Below, piece after piece: positions 25,922-35,063 of a DNA stretch of 64,000 nucleotides. Source of the DNA: an uncultured Phycisphaerales bacterium (lineage in GTDB: Bacteria > Planctomycetota > Phycisphaerae > Sedimentisphaerales > Anaerobacaceae); the NCBI GenBank assembly GCA_903857265.1, contig CAIODZ010000063.1, positions 1 through 64,000 of the forward strand, in the 5' to 3' direction. Each line of letters begins with the position of its first letter. The first letter of the stretch is position 1. A program made the position numbers and the translations under genes. Under the pieces are notes generated by a model. It was not told where the DNA came from. It saw only the letters and a list, made by a program, of their open reading frames with translations, and made no database searches.

Positions 25922-27337
25922 ATGAGAGCCATTTGTATTTTTTTTGTGACCTTGCTGTTTGTCATTCCCGCCAACGCGGTTGTGATAACCTGCGTTAGCG
26001 AGGGAAGCGGCGTGGTTCGCATCGACTACAGCGCATCAGATGAAACAATTCTGCCGATAGCGTTTGCGCTCGACGTAACAGTTGACAGCGGTGCGGTTAT
26101 CAAAAACGTTTACGATTATAAAGTCGGCGACAGCAATGCCGCAAGTCCCGGATACGGTATTTTCCCCGCATCGATGAAAATTGATGAAGATGGTAAAATA
26201 TTCGATTGGGGTTCGCCTGTCGATAACAACGGGATTGGAACATCAACCGTAACACTGGCGATGGCCTCGCGGTATAGCGATGTAAACAATGCCCCTAAGG
26301 TCAGCGGCACGCTTTGCAGAATTCTTGTAGATACCCGCGGCGCTACAACGGTTAACGTCAAGGTCGCCGCGAATAGCGCACTCGGCGGGGTTGTGCTTCA
26401 AAATGCAACAATCGCAAAATTTTCTGCGGTCGGCTCTACCGTGGGTGGTTCATCACCATCTACGATACCGTCGGCGCCAGCTACGATTACCTATCCGGCC
26501 AGCAGCAGTACAGGCCAATACGCTATAATATGGGCATCATCCATCGGCGCGACCTCATATCAGCTGGAACGGTCAAATAACGCCGGCGGCACATGGATCC
26601 AGATCTACTCGGGCGCAAATCTGTCTTATTCAGAAAGCGTCGCCAACGGCAGCTACAGCTATCATATCAGGGCGACAAACACAGCCGGTTCGAGCGGCTG
26701 GACAACAAGCACGGTTATCTGCGTAGTTTCTATAACCACGCCGCCTACGATACCTCCTGCGCCAGCCACGATTACCTATCCGGCCAACAGCAGCACCGGC
26801 CATTACACGGTAAGCTGGGCGTCATCTACCGGCGCGACCTCATATCAAATGCAGCGGTCGAACAATGCCGGCAGCACCTGGACACAGGTTTACTCAGACG
26901 CAAATCTGTCCTATTCGGAAATCGTTGCCAATGGCAGCTACCTCTATCGTGTCAGGGCAACAAACACAGCCGGTTCGAGTAGTTGGAGGACAGGCACGAC
27001 GAATTGTGTAGTTTCAGTAATCTTTCCGCCTGCGCCAGCCACGATTACCTATCCGACCAGCAGCCGTACCGGTCAGTACACGATAAGCTGGGCGCCATCT
27101 CCCGGCGCAACCTTATATCAATTACAACGTAGTAATGGTAGGGCATGGACGCAGATTTATTTAATCTTAGGCCCGAATACCTCTTACTCTGAAAATATTA
27201 CTACCAACGGCGGATATAGTTATCGCGTCCGGGCAATAAACACAGTCGGGGCCAGCAGTTGGAGAACAGGCACAAGCATCTGTCGTGTTTCCATAAGGAA
27301 CATTACTCGAAGTAATCGCGAAAATGAAAATGATTGA
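25922..27337 (+). CDS. Secreted cohesin-like plus three fibronectin III domains
   Basis: 471 residues, AAGGAGAAAACG before the ATG, signal peptide 1-19 (cleavage after PANA). Residues 20-170 (VITCVSEGSGVVRIDYSASD, FALDVTVDSGAVIKNVYDYK, YGIFPASMKIDEDGKIFDWG, VSGTLCRILVDTRG) form a beta-sandwich domain of the kind that occurs in Phycisphaerae surface proteins together with dockerins; I judge it cohesin-like, not proven. Three fibronectin III repeats follow (about 185-270, 280-366, 371-457), each starting APATITYP and containing YQ-QRSNNAG-TW. No anchor or sorting signal at the C-terminus. It lies between the two hydrogenase subunit genes, so a scaffold or tether for the enzyme is the natural reading. 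Confidence 0.75.
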   Translation: MRAICIFFVTLLFVIPANAVVITCVSEGSGVVRIDYSASDETILPIAFALDVTVDSGAVIKNVYDYKVGDSNAASPGYGIFPASMKIDEDGKIFDWGSPVDNNGIGTSTVTLAMASRYSDVNNAPKVSGTLCRILVDTRGATTVNVKVAANSALGGVVLQNATIAKFSAVGSTVGGSSPSTIPSAPATITYPASSSTGQYAIIWASSIGATSYQLERSNNAGGTWIQIYSGANLSYSESVANGSYSYHIRATNTAGSSGWTTSTVICVVSITTPPTIPPAPATITYPANSSTGHYTVSWASSTGATSYQMQRSNNAGSTWTQVYSDANLSYSEIVANGSYLYRVRATNTAGSSSWRTGTTNCVVSVIFPPAPATITYPTSSRTGQYTISWAPSPGATLYQLQRSNGRAWTQIYLILGPNTSYSENITTNGGYSYRVRAINTVGASSWRTGTSICRVSIRNITRSNRENEND

Positions 27338-27412
27338 GACAAGTTCGAATTATAGAACAACGGGCAGCGGCTCGGCCGAAAGTACCCGTGATTAATTTAG
27401 GAGAAAATTAAT

Positions 27413-28855
27413 ATGCCTACAACTGTAAAAATTGACCCCGTAACGAGAATCGAAGGACACCTTGCGATTGAAGTTACGATTGATACCGTCAGCGGCAAAC
27501 AGCAGGTTGTTGACGCCAAAAGCAATGGCACAACCTTCAGGGGTTTTGAAGCGATTCTTCAGGGCCGAAACCCGCTCGATGCCCCGCATTTTACGCAGCG
27601 AATATGCGGCGTCTGCCCAATCTCACACGGGATGGCCAGCAGTTTGAACCTCGAAGCGGCTTTCGGCGTTACTCCGCCTGCAAACGGCAGGATAATCCGA
27701 AACCTGGTCCTCGGCTCGAATTTCGTCCAGTCGCACATCCTGCATTTTTACCACTTAGCGGCTTTGGACTATATCGACACCACGGGCATCCTTGACATAT
27801 CACCGTGGGGTCCGCGATACGCCGCTCCGGATATGGTAAAAGGTGCGACCGCTACAACACTTGTAGGCCATTATGTTAAGGCGCTCGAAATGAGGAGAAA
27901 GGCGCATCAGATGGGAGCTATTTTAGGCGGCAAGCTGCCCACAAGCCCGGTATTTGTTCCGGGCGGCGCAACTTCAATCCCGACGGCACAGCAGATTACC
28001 GATTTCAGAACGCTGCTCACCGAGCTTCGCGCGTTCATCGACGGGACATATCTGCCTGATGTTCTGGCTGTGGCGGGTGCGTTCCCGGGATATTACAACA
28101 TGGGAAAGGGCTGCGGAAACCTGCTTGCATACGGCGTGTTTGACCTCGACGCAGCAGGAACAACAAAGCTTCTCAAACGAGGCAGATATACAAACGGGCA
28201 GACGCTTGCGGTTAGCACAACTGATATTGCTGAATACGTCAAATACTCAAAATACAGCTCAGCCAGCGGCCTGAATCCTTCTGCGGGCGCTACCACTCCA
28301 AATGCGACCAAAGCGGGCGCGTATTCATGGGTAAAGGCGCCGCGATACCTCAATGCCGTTCACGAGGTCGGGGCATTAGCAAGAATGTATATCAACGGCG
28401 ATTACACAAGAGGCATTTCAGCTCTCGACCGTATTGCGGCAAGGGCTTACGAAACCAAAAAAGTCGCCGATGCTATGGACGGCTGGCTTAATCAAATCAG
28501 TGTCGGGGCTTCGAGCTATCAGTATGCCGCGACGCCCGCCAGCGCGACCGGAATCGGCCTGACCGAAGCTCCCAGAGGAGCGCTTGGCCACTGGATTACT
28601 ATTTCAGGCGGCACTATCAACAGGTATCAGGTGATAACGCCTACGAACTGGAACGCCTCGCCGAGGGACGATTCGGGTCAGCTTGGCCCAATCGAACAGG
28701 CGCTTGTGGGCACACCAGTAACCAATATCAATCAGCCGATTGAGGTGCTGAGGGTCGTTCATTCCTTTGACCCATGCCTGTCCTGTGCCGTGCATATGGT
28801 AAGACCGGGTAAGACGGAACCTGAAATGGTGGTGTATAGCAGACCAAGTATGTAA
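27413..28855 (+). CDS. [NiFe]-hydrogenase large subunit
   Basis: 480 residues, AGGAG before the ATG. Starts TTVKIDPVTRIEGHLAIEV. L1 motif RICGVCPISHG with C65 and C68; L2 motif DPCLSCAVH with C455, C458 and H461: the four cysteines that bind the Ni-Fe site. A 19-residue tail follows H461 and would be removed by the maturation protease whose gene is next. No Tat signal, so export must ride on the small subunit. The protein is shorter than many periplasmic uptake hydrogenases (about 550) but keeps all metal ligands. No hyp genes or cytochrome b gene lie in the window. Confidence 0.93.
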   Translation: MPTTVKIDPVTRIEGHLAIEVTIDTVSGKQQVVDAKSNGTTFRGFEAILQGRNPLDAPHFTQRICGVCPISHGMASSLNLEAAFGVTPPANGRIIRNLVLGSNFVQSHILHFYHLAALDYIDTTGILDISPWGPRYAAPDMVKGATATTLVGHYVKALEMRRKAHQMGAILGGKLPTSPVFVPGGATSIPTAQQITDFRTLLTELRAFIDGTYLPDVLAVAGAFPGYYNMGKGCGNLLAYGVFDLDAAGTTKLLKRGRYTNGQTLAVSTTDIAEYVKYSKYSSASGLNPSAGATTPNATKAGAYSWVKAPRYLNAVHEVGALARMYINGDYTRGISALDRIAARAYETKKVADAMDGWLNQISVGASSYQYAATPASATGIGLTEAPRGALGHWITISGGTINRYQVITPTNWNASPRDDSGQLGPIEQALVGTPVTNINQPIEVLRVVHSFDPCLSCAVHMVRPGKTEPEMVVYSRPSM

Positions 28856-28858
28856 ATT

Positions 28859-29362
28859 ATGAATGAAAATGACGCCTATATTCGCAGGCCAGTTCTGGTG
28901 CTTGGCATCGGCAACATACTGTTGCACGATGAAGGTATAGGCGTCTATGTGGTTGAGCAGATGCAGAAGGGCAACGTGCCTGATTATGTGGAGCTTCTCG
29001 ATGGCGGCACCGCGGGCGCAGACCTGCTCGACCATATCTGCGACAGGCAAAAGGTAATTGTCGTTGATGCTGTTGATTCGGATACCGAGCCGGGAACGAT
29101 ATTAAGGTTTACTCCCGATGATTTGGCCTCGAACGCGGGTCAAAGTATTTCGCTGCACGAATTCGGCATCGCTGATACGCTGGCGATGGCGAAACGATTG
29201 AACTGCGCACCACAGGAAGTAATCATAATCGGCATCAAACCAAAAGATGTAACGCCCGGCCTGGGCCTGTCGGACGAGGTGACGGGCATAGTGTCACGGG
29301 TTATCGAGTGCGTATCTGCTGAAATCGAATCGGCAAAACCCGCCTTTGCAAAGAAGGCCTGA
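28859..29362 (+). CDS. Hydrogenase maturation endopeptidase
   Basis: 167 residues, starting 3 bases after the large-subunit stop, with no own Shine-Dalgarno; translational coupling is likely. LVLGIGNILLHDEGIGVYVV, DGGTAGADLLDHI, IVVDAVDSDTEPG and SLHEFGIADTLAMAK give the HyaD/HycI fold with the nickel ligands E (DEGIG), D (VVDAVD) and H (SLHEFG). It cleaves the C-terminal tail of the large subunit after nickel insertion in the cytoplasm. The last ~12 residues are a basic extension. Confidence 0.92.
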   Translation: MNENDAYIRRPVLVLGIGNILLHDEGIGVYVVEQMQKGNVPDYVELLDGGTAGADLLDHICDRQKVIVVDAVDSDTEPGTILRFTPDDLASNAGQSISLHEFGIADTLAMAKRLNCAPQEVIIIGIKPKDVTPGLGLSDEVTGIVSRVIECVSAEIESAKPAFAKKA

Positions 29363-29612
29363 GCAACCCCTAAATTAAACTTGCTCTCCTGTTAGTTTCG
29401 ACCCCCTAATTTTATCCACGGAGTAACAATATGCTCCCAGTGTTGAAAGAAAAGCCCCAAAGTCATACCAAAAGAACAGCACAAAATAGTTGACAATGGG
29501 TGGCGGCGGTGATAGCTTTGTGAGCAGTAAAAATTTGTGGCCCTGTTCTGTGATGGATTATGTGGGGCGGTAGGCGTTTATGGAGAAAAACCTTTTGTTA
29601 GGAGGTCGAAGA

Positions 29613-30872
29613 ATGGAATCTTATCTGAGATTTTCAATTATTGTTCTTGTGGCAGCGATTTGTCTGCCTGCTATTGCGGCACAGCCGGGTAATACCGCCC
29701 AGGCGGGTGCGGCCCCGGCGGCAGAGGCGAATGCCCTGAATCTGCCAGCATTTCCGTTCCTGGCGGAGATAACAAACGACGACGTGTATATCCGGTCAGG
29801 CCCGGGCACCCAGTATTATAATTGCGGCAAGGCCAGGAAAGGCGACAAGGTCAAGGTCGTCGGCAACAAGTTCAGCTGGCTTCAGGTAGTACCGCCGGCG
29901 GGCAGTTATTCCTGGATTTCAAAGCAATATGTTCAAATTGACCCGCAGAATAATACGAGCGGGACGGTTATCGGTGAAGCGGTTCGCGTTTACGCCGGGT
30001 CCGATGAGGTCCAGCCGATGCACTCGACGTCGATGCAGGTAAAGCTCAACAAGGGCGATAAAGTAACCATAGTCGGCGAGGAAAAAGACGGTTACTGCAA
30101 GATAGCCCCTCCTGAGGGAGCATATTTGTGGGTCAGCAGCCAGAATGCCAAACCTCTTGGGACGCTGATGGCTCCGACTCCTGCAGCGCCGACGACGACC
30201 ACGACATCGGCAATGCCGGCGACCGCGCATCCTATGCCTGCGTCGCCTTTCCCGACGAACCCAGGCGAGTTAAAAACGCCGGTTTCTTCACCAAATGAGC
30301 CGAATACACCGGCACCAATTCCTTTAGAAGAGCAAAAAATGGGTGAGGTGCAGGCCCTAAAGGAAAAAGTTGAGGCGGAGCGTGCAAAACCAGCAGCAGA
30401 CCAGAACTTCGCTGAGCTGAAGAAGGCGATTGTCGTTATTGCCGGCGACAAAGAAAGCCCCAGGGCAGCACGCAGCGCGACTGTATTATTGAAGACGGTT
30501 GAGAAATACGAACTTTCGCTGGAGGTCGCCAATACGATAAAGGTTCAGGAAGACCAGTACACCCAAACCCAGCAGAAAATAGAAGGCGCAAAGAACGAAG
30601 GGCTTTCAAAGATTGAGGACAAGGGCATATTCGCGGCCATAGGCACGCTTAAGGAATCACCCCTGTTTGCTGAGACGCCCGGCGCGAAGTATTACAAAGT
30701 TATTGACGGAAATGGCAAGACACTATGTTACGCCAGGCCTGTCGGCGCTGCTGCGGACGCGGATTTGAGCAAATTCGTCGATAAAAAAGTCGGGCTTGTC
30801 GGGACAATCGAGGCGAATGCCGACCTCGGCGAGGCGGTAGTGCTCTTCACGAATATACTGGAAATCCAGTAA
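29613..30872 (+). CDS. Secreted protein with two SH3b domains
   Basis: ATG 29613 follows GGAGG at eight bases; an upstream ATG at 29580 is less well placed. 419 residues. Signal peptide about 1-24. First SH3b NDDVYIRSGPGTQYYNCGKA ... SWLQVVPP ... YSWISKQYVQ; second AVRVYAGSDEVQPMHST ... GDKVTIVGEEKDGYCKIAPP. Then a Pro/Thr-rich linker (PTPAAPTTTTTSAMPATAHP), a coiled-coil region and a C-terminal domain (YYKVIDGNGKTLCYARPVGA). Likely periplasmic and wall-associated. Function unknown. Confidence 0.7.
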   Translation: MESYLRFSIIVLVAAICLPAIAAQPGNTAQAGAAPAAEANALNLPAFPFLAEITNDDVYIRSGPGTQYYNCGKARKGDKVKVVGNKFSWLQVVPPAGSYSWISKQYVQIDPQNNTSGTVIGEAVRVYAGSDEVQPMHSTSMQVKLNKGDKVTIVGEEKDGYCKIAPPEGAYLWVSSQNAKPLGTLMAPTPAAPTTTTTSAMPATAHPMPASPFPTNPGELKTPVSSPNEPNTPAPIPLEEQKMGEVQALKEKVEAERAKPAADQNFAELKKAIVVIAGDKESPRAARSATVLLKTVEKYELSLEVANTIKVQEDQYTQTQQKIEGAKNEGLSKIEDKGIFAAIGTLKESPLFAETPGAKYYKVIDGNGKTLCYARPVGAAADADLSKFVDKKVGLVGTIEANADLGEAVVLFTNILEIQ

Positions 30873-31209
30873 AAAGCCGGAATAAAAAAGGGAGACACGG
30901 CGATTTATAATCGTTTTTGTCACCCGTCTCCCTGCTGCATCGTGGCTATTTTTCCCGTTTTAACGGGGTCGGCGTATAACGCCTGTTTGCACGTGCAACG
31001 AAATTATAGTAGCAAAAATGCCCTGCCAAGTCAAGCAAAACCTGCATCAAAAGGCGTTGTTTTCGCGGAGGAGAAGGTTTTAGAGGGGGGAATAATATCT
31101 AAAAGAAGCGAATTAATGCCGGGCTGTTTTTGGTTGTAAAAAACAAGACCATTCTTTATACTTGTGCAGCTTTAAAAAAAACGTTGGTTAACATTTTCGG
31201 AGCAACAAA
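30873..31209. other. Intergenic, one hairpin
   Basis: GGGAGAC (30891-30897) pairs with GTCTCCC (30925-30931), 28 bases after the SH3b stop. It may act as a terminator, although no long T-run follows directly (TATTTTTCCCGTTTT starts 20 bases later). Nothing else seen. Confidence 0.5.
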
Positions 31210-33486
31210 ATGACTTTGATGGTATGGTTTCGCAGGCACAACCGCAAAATAATGGCTTTTGTAGTCATTGCGCTGATGATTGTTTTTACAATCGAGCCGC
31301 TGATGAATTACTTCAGCTCGGCAAAGACGGGCGAGGGGAAAGTCATTGCCTATTACGGCAACGGCAAGAAGATAACCAGGCAGGACGTGGCTTTGGCTAA
31401 TCAGCAGATAGAGGCGTTAAAGGCGATTGGCCTGGAATCAGTGCTCAGGCCTGCGGACCCGCGTCAAAGGTCTTCGCAGGATATGAGGTCAATTTTACTT
31501 GGGGAATTGATTTTCCCGGAACGTTCCGCCGCCGTCGAATCAATCAGCCGGATAAAGCAAATTGCCGCGATAGACGATTACGGCGTGTCGGATAGTCAGA
31601 TAAATGAAATTTACGCCAAACAATATCCTTCCAGCATATACTGGATTTTACTGACAAAGGAAGCCCAGGAAGCCGGGATAAAGACATCGACGGAGCGAGC
31701 GAAAGAGCAACTCGAGGTGCTTATACCACGGATATTCCAGGGAAGGGCCTATAGCCAGATTATCAGCGCGATAGAAAAACAAGACCGGCTTTCCGAAAAG
31801 CAGGTGCTTGAGGCATTTGCCGATATGAGTTCGATTGTCAATTACTGTGGCATGGTATGCCTGACAGAGGATATAACTATACCACAGATTATCTACCAGA
31901 CAAACATTCACCGGGAAACGCTCGACGTCAATTACGTTGTGTTTGAGGCAAGCACGTTCAAGGATGAGTCGTTCAAGCCGGAAGCGAATAAGATTGCGGA
32001 ACAGTTCGCCAAATTTAAAGGATATTTCGCCGGCGAGCCGGACAAGGATAATCCGTACTGTTTTGGCTATAAGCTTCCCGAGCGGGTTTGTCTTGAGTAT
32101 ATAGCCGTTCGGCTGGATGATGTTGCCGCGACGATTAAGCCATTGACGCAGCAGGAAACCGAAGATTATTACCAGCAGCATTCATCACAGCCGCCTATTG
32201 CATACAGGGATTATTCGGATCCGAACGACCCCAATTCCGAGTTAGTGATAAAAATCCACAGCTACGCAGAAGTGGCGTCGCAGATATCGAAACGGCTTTA
32301 CCAGGAAAGGGTCGATTCAAAAGCTGAAAAGATATTAGCCGACGCCAAGTCGCTTACTGAGATCGATTTGCCCGAGATGGATACTGAAAAGGGGAAGCTG
32401 ACAGACGAGCAGTTCAGCAAAGCCGCCGTTGATTATGCGAAAGTGGCGGCGGAATTGACTGAAAAACACAAAGTCCAGGTCTACGCCGGCAGGACGGGCT
32501 TGTTGAGCGTGTCTGATATTCAGAGCGACAAGAATCTTAGCTCGCTTTATACCGGCGGGGCCGGGGTGGCGGAGGCCTCACTTGTGCGAGTGCTGTTCGC
32601 GATAGAGCAGTTGAAGGTCAGCGAGCTTGGCCCGATGGATATTAAGGCACCGCGACTTTATGAAAATATCGGCCCGTTGAGGGACGCACAGGAAATGAGC
32701 GCGGAGGGCTACAAAGGCAAAAATATGATGCTGGTGCGGGTTGTCGTGGCTGAAAAGGCGGCCGAGCCGAAAAGCGTAGATGAAAGGATTGACAGGCACA
32801 GCATACAATTTGAACAGGATGGCTCGGCACGTGCGGATTCGAACACTATAAGAGAACTTGTAACCGATGACCTTAAACTGCTTGCGGCGATGGATAAGAC
32901 CAAAACTAAAGCGCAAGAGTTTGTTACATTGACGACAACAGCCGGGTGGAAGGCAGCAATTGAACGGTTTAACACGCTTTACGGCAAAAACGTGGGCGAT
33001 TCCAATACGATACCGGTTAAGGACCGGACTTTCGCGTTGAACAAACGAAGCGGGCTTCGCAGGATAGATACTCAGAAAATTGAAAAGATAAGGATTCGTT
33101 CCCAGGGCAATCCAATGGCCAGAATAATTCTCGACAGAACGATACGGGAAGGGTCGCTTATGGACAAGGTATTCGCCCTTATACCCCAGGATAGTAATAC
33201 GCTGGCCAAACAGGGGGAAATCATGGAGTTCAAACCGGGAATGTGCTACTACTGCCTCGAGAGCGCGACTATTCACCGGCTTTATCAGGAAGTATTTGAT
33301 GTTACCAAGGCGTCGGAGGTCGTCAGGGATGAATACGCTGATTCTCAGGCGCTGGCTATATCGCATTACAGCCCCAAAAACATAGTTACTCGTATGAAGT
33401 ATGTTCAAAAAGAGCAGCAGGATGTGAACGTGCCGAAGGCCGAGCCGAATGCGGTTCCTGCTGATACTAATCGAGCGGGTAAATAA
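31210..33486 (+). CDS. PpiD/SurA-like membrane-anchored periplasmic chaperone
   Basis: 758 residues. One N-terminal membrane helix (IMAFVVIALMIVFTIEPLMN) preceded by a short basic cytoplasmic part, then GKVIAYYGNGKKITRQDVAL, the start of the SurA_N-type domain, and a long helical periplasmic region. I do not see a clear parvulin PPIase signature, so it may be a chaperone only, as inactive PpiD-type proteins are. The C-terminus is Pro/Asn-rich. It begins a three-gene operon with two small membrane proteins (2-base gaps). Confidence 0.7.
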   Translation: MTLMVWFRRHNRKIMAFVVIALMIVFTIEPLMNYFSSAKTGEGKVIAYYGNGKKITRQDVALANQQIEALKAIGLESVLRPADPRQRSSQDMRSILLGELIFPERSAAVESISRIKQIAAIDDYGVSDSQINEIYAKQYPSSIYWILLTKEAQEAGIKTSTERAKEQLEVLIPRIFQGRAYSQIISAIEKQDRLSEKQVLEAFADMSSIVNYCGMVCLTEDITIPQIIYQTNIHRETLDVNYVVFEASTFKDESFKPEANKIAEQFAKFKGYFAGEPDKDNPYCFGYKLPERVCLEYIAVRLDDVAATIKPLTQQETEDYYQQHSSQPPIAYRDYSDPNDPNSELVIKIHSYAEVASQISKRLYQERVDSKAEKILADAKSLTEIDLPEMDTEKGKLTDEQFSKAAVDYAKVAAELTEKHKVQVYAGRTGLLSVSDIQSDKNLSSLYTGGAGVAEASLVRVLFAIEQLKVSELGPMDIKAPRLYENIGPLRDAQEMSAEGYKGKNMMLVRVVVAEKAAEPKSVDERIDRHSIQFEQDGSARADSNTIRELVTDDLKLLAAMDKTKTKAQEFVTLTTTAGWKAAIERFNTLYGKNVGDSNTIPVKDRTFALNKRSGLRRIDTQKIEKIRIRSQGNPMARIILDRTIREGSLMDKVFALIPQDSNTLAKQGEIMEFKPGMCYYCLESATIHRLYQEVFDVTKASEVVRDEYADSQALAISHYSPKNIVTRMKYVQKEQQDVNVPKAEPNAVPADTNRAGK

Positions 33487-33488
33487 CA

Positions 33489-33893
33489 GTGTCATACCAT
33501 AAAACAGAAGAAAATCCCTGGCCGCTGATGTTTCTGGTAGCGCTGGCGGGATGGTTTTTGCCGGGCGGCGGATACCTCGTGCTTAAAGAGACGAGCCGCG
33601 CGCTGATAATATTTGTGATGATAGTCACGATTTTTGCGGCGGGTATTTATATCGGCTCGATAGGGGTCGTTGACTGGGTTGGGGCAAAGCTTTGGTTTAT
33701 CGTCCAGATGGCCAATTCACCGCTGGTGGCAATTATCGGGTCTTATACCAAGGGCGGCGGCTTCCCGGTTTTTGGCAGACCTAATGAAATGGGCCAGATA
33801 TATACCAGCACTTCAGGCCTGCTTAACCTGCTCTGTATAGTCAACTCGGTATATATGGCATATCTGCGCAAGACGCAGGATGAGGAGCAATAA
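33489..33893 (+). CDS. Small membrane protein, DUF6677-like
   Basis: 134 residues, GTG start 2 bases after the PpiD-like stop. Three or four hydrophobic segments, beginning PWPLMFLVALAGWFLPGGGY with LVLKETSRALIIFVMIVTIF. The 'LPGGGYxxLKxxxRALIxF' start resembles the planctomycete DUF6677 family. That assignment is from memory of the pattern. Function unknown. Confidence 0.6.
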   Translation: MSYHKTEENPWPLMFLVALAGWFLPGGGYLVLKETSRALIIFVMIVTIFAAGIYIGSIGVVDWVGAKLWFIVQMANSPLVAIIGSYTKGGGFPVFGRPNEMGQIYTSTSGLLNLLCIVNSVYMAYLRKTQDEEQ

Positions 33894-33895
33894 AT

Positions 33896-34147
33896 ATGCT
33901 GGCTCTTGCGGCTGATATTATGGCGCAGTTCAGGGTCCCTGAGGAGATTGGGACTAATCCGCGGTCATTGCTGATGGTGTTGCCCCTCTTGGTGGCAATA
34001 GCGGTGGTATATAAGGCGACAAAGGTGCCAAAAGTTACAGTGGGCAACTTTCTTAAAGAAACCATGCTGTTGTTCGGCTCGATATTTGTCTTTATGATGA
34101 TAACGGCACTGGTGTTAGCGGCTGTCGCCTGGCTGATTATTGGGTAA
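33896..34147 (+). CDS. Small membrane protein
   Basis: 83 residues, 2 bases after the preceding stop, two membrane helices (LLMVLPLLVAIAVVYKATKV and LLFGSIFVFMMITALVLAAV). Last gene of the operon with the PpiD-like chaperone. Not recognised. Confidence 0.6.
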   Translation: MLALAADIMAQFRVPEEIGTNPRSLLMVLPLLVAIAVVYKATKVPKVTVGNFLKETMLLFGSIFVFMMITALVLAAVAWLIIG

Positions 34148-34159
34148 TATAAACATACT

Positions 34160-34876
34160 TTATTCCGGCTGCGGTTCTTCGCAATAATCCTTGATTACCC
34201 CCAGCTCGATTAGGGCATTGAGAGCAGCTTTCTGCTCGGCCTCTTTTTTGTTGTTGCCCCAGGCGCTGGGAAAATGCCTCTGGTTAATCACAACCTGGAT
34301 TTCGAAGCATTTATTGTGGTCAGGCCCTTTTTCATCCAAAAGCTCATAGGTGGGTGTTGTATTGAAGTGCTGCTGAGCAAATTGCTGTAAAATGGACTTG
34401 AAGTTGCCCTGTGCTTGTTCAACACTGGCTTTTTGAATGATGGCGTCGAAGTTTTTAAGGATGAAAGTTTCTGCCGGCTCGAAGCCGCCGTCGAGATAAA
34501 TAGCCGCTATAAGGGCTTCGAGAAGGCCCGCTGCCAGCGAATGCGTGAGCGATTGGCTGCCCGCCATACCTTTCCCGACCTTGAGGAATTTGTGCAGGTT
34601 TAAATCCCGGGCGACCTGGGCGCAAATCCCTCGCGAGACGAGCATACTTTTCATTTTCGTCAGGTCGCCTTCGAGGTCCTCAGGAGAACGCTCGAAAATG
34701 GTTTTGCAGATTACCAGGGCAAGAACGGAATCGCCGAGGAATTCGAGACGCTCGTTGCTTAGCGTCCGTTTATCGACCGCCGAGGCGTGCATAAAGGCCT
34801 CCTCCAGAAGCTTGCGGCTGGTAAATCGGTAGCCGACAACCTGCTCGATTTGGTCCAGAATTTCCTGTTCCATCAA
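34160..34876 (-). CDS. rnc: Ribonuclease III
   Basis: 238 residues. RNase III domain with SNERLEFLGDSVLALVICKT (signature, catalytic Glu/Asp) and AAGLLEALIAAIYLDGGFEP (second acidic pair). A C-terminal double-stranded RNA-binding domain runs from about 160 (TPTYELLDEKGPDHNKCFEI ... KKEAEQKAALNALIELG). Cuts double-stranded RNA in rRNA and mRNA processing. Convergent with the preceding operon, 12 bases apart. Confidence 0.95.
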   Translation of the reverse strand: MMEQEILDQIEQVVGYRFTSRKLLEEAFMHASAVDKRTLSNERLEFLGDSVLALVICKTIFERSPEDLEGDLTKMKSMLVSRGICAQVARDLNLHKFLKVGKGMAGSQSLTHSLAAGLLEALIAAIYLDGGFEPAETFILKNFDAIIQKASVEQAQGNFKSILQQFAQQHFNTTPTYELLDEKGPDHNKCFEIQVVINQRHFPSAWGNNKKEAEQKAALNALIELGVIKDYCEEPQPE

Positions 34877-35063
34877 ATCGCCCTGTTTTAGAGTATCATC
34901 CCGAGCAGATTACGAACGCCGCTGGTGTGGGCGACCTTTGTAGCCGGCTCAATGATGCTATACAAATATATTATACAAAATATTTTCCTTTGTCAAGTAT
35001 TTTATCGCCAGAGTGTTGCCACGGGGATTGCGAAATGATTTTCGGGCTGTATGAATCCCGTTA

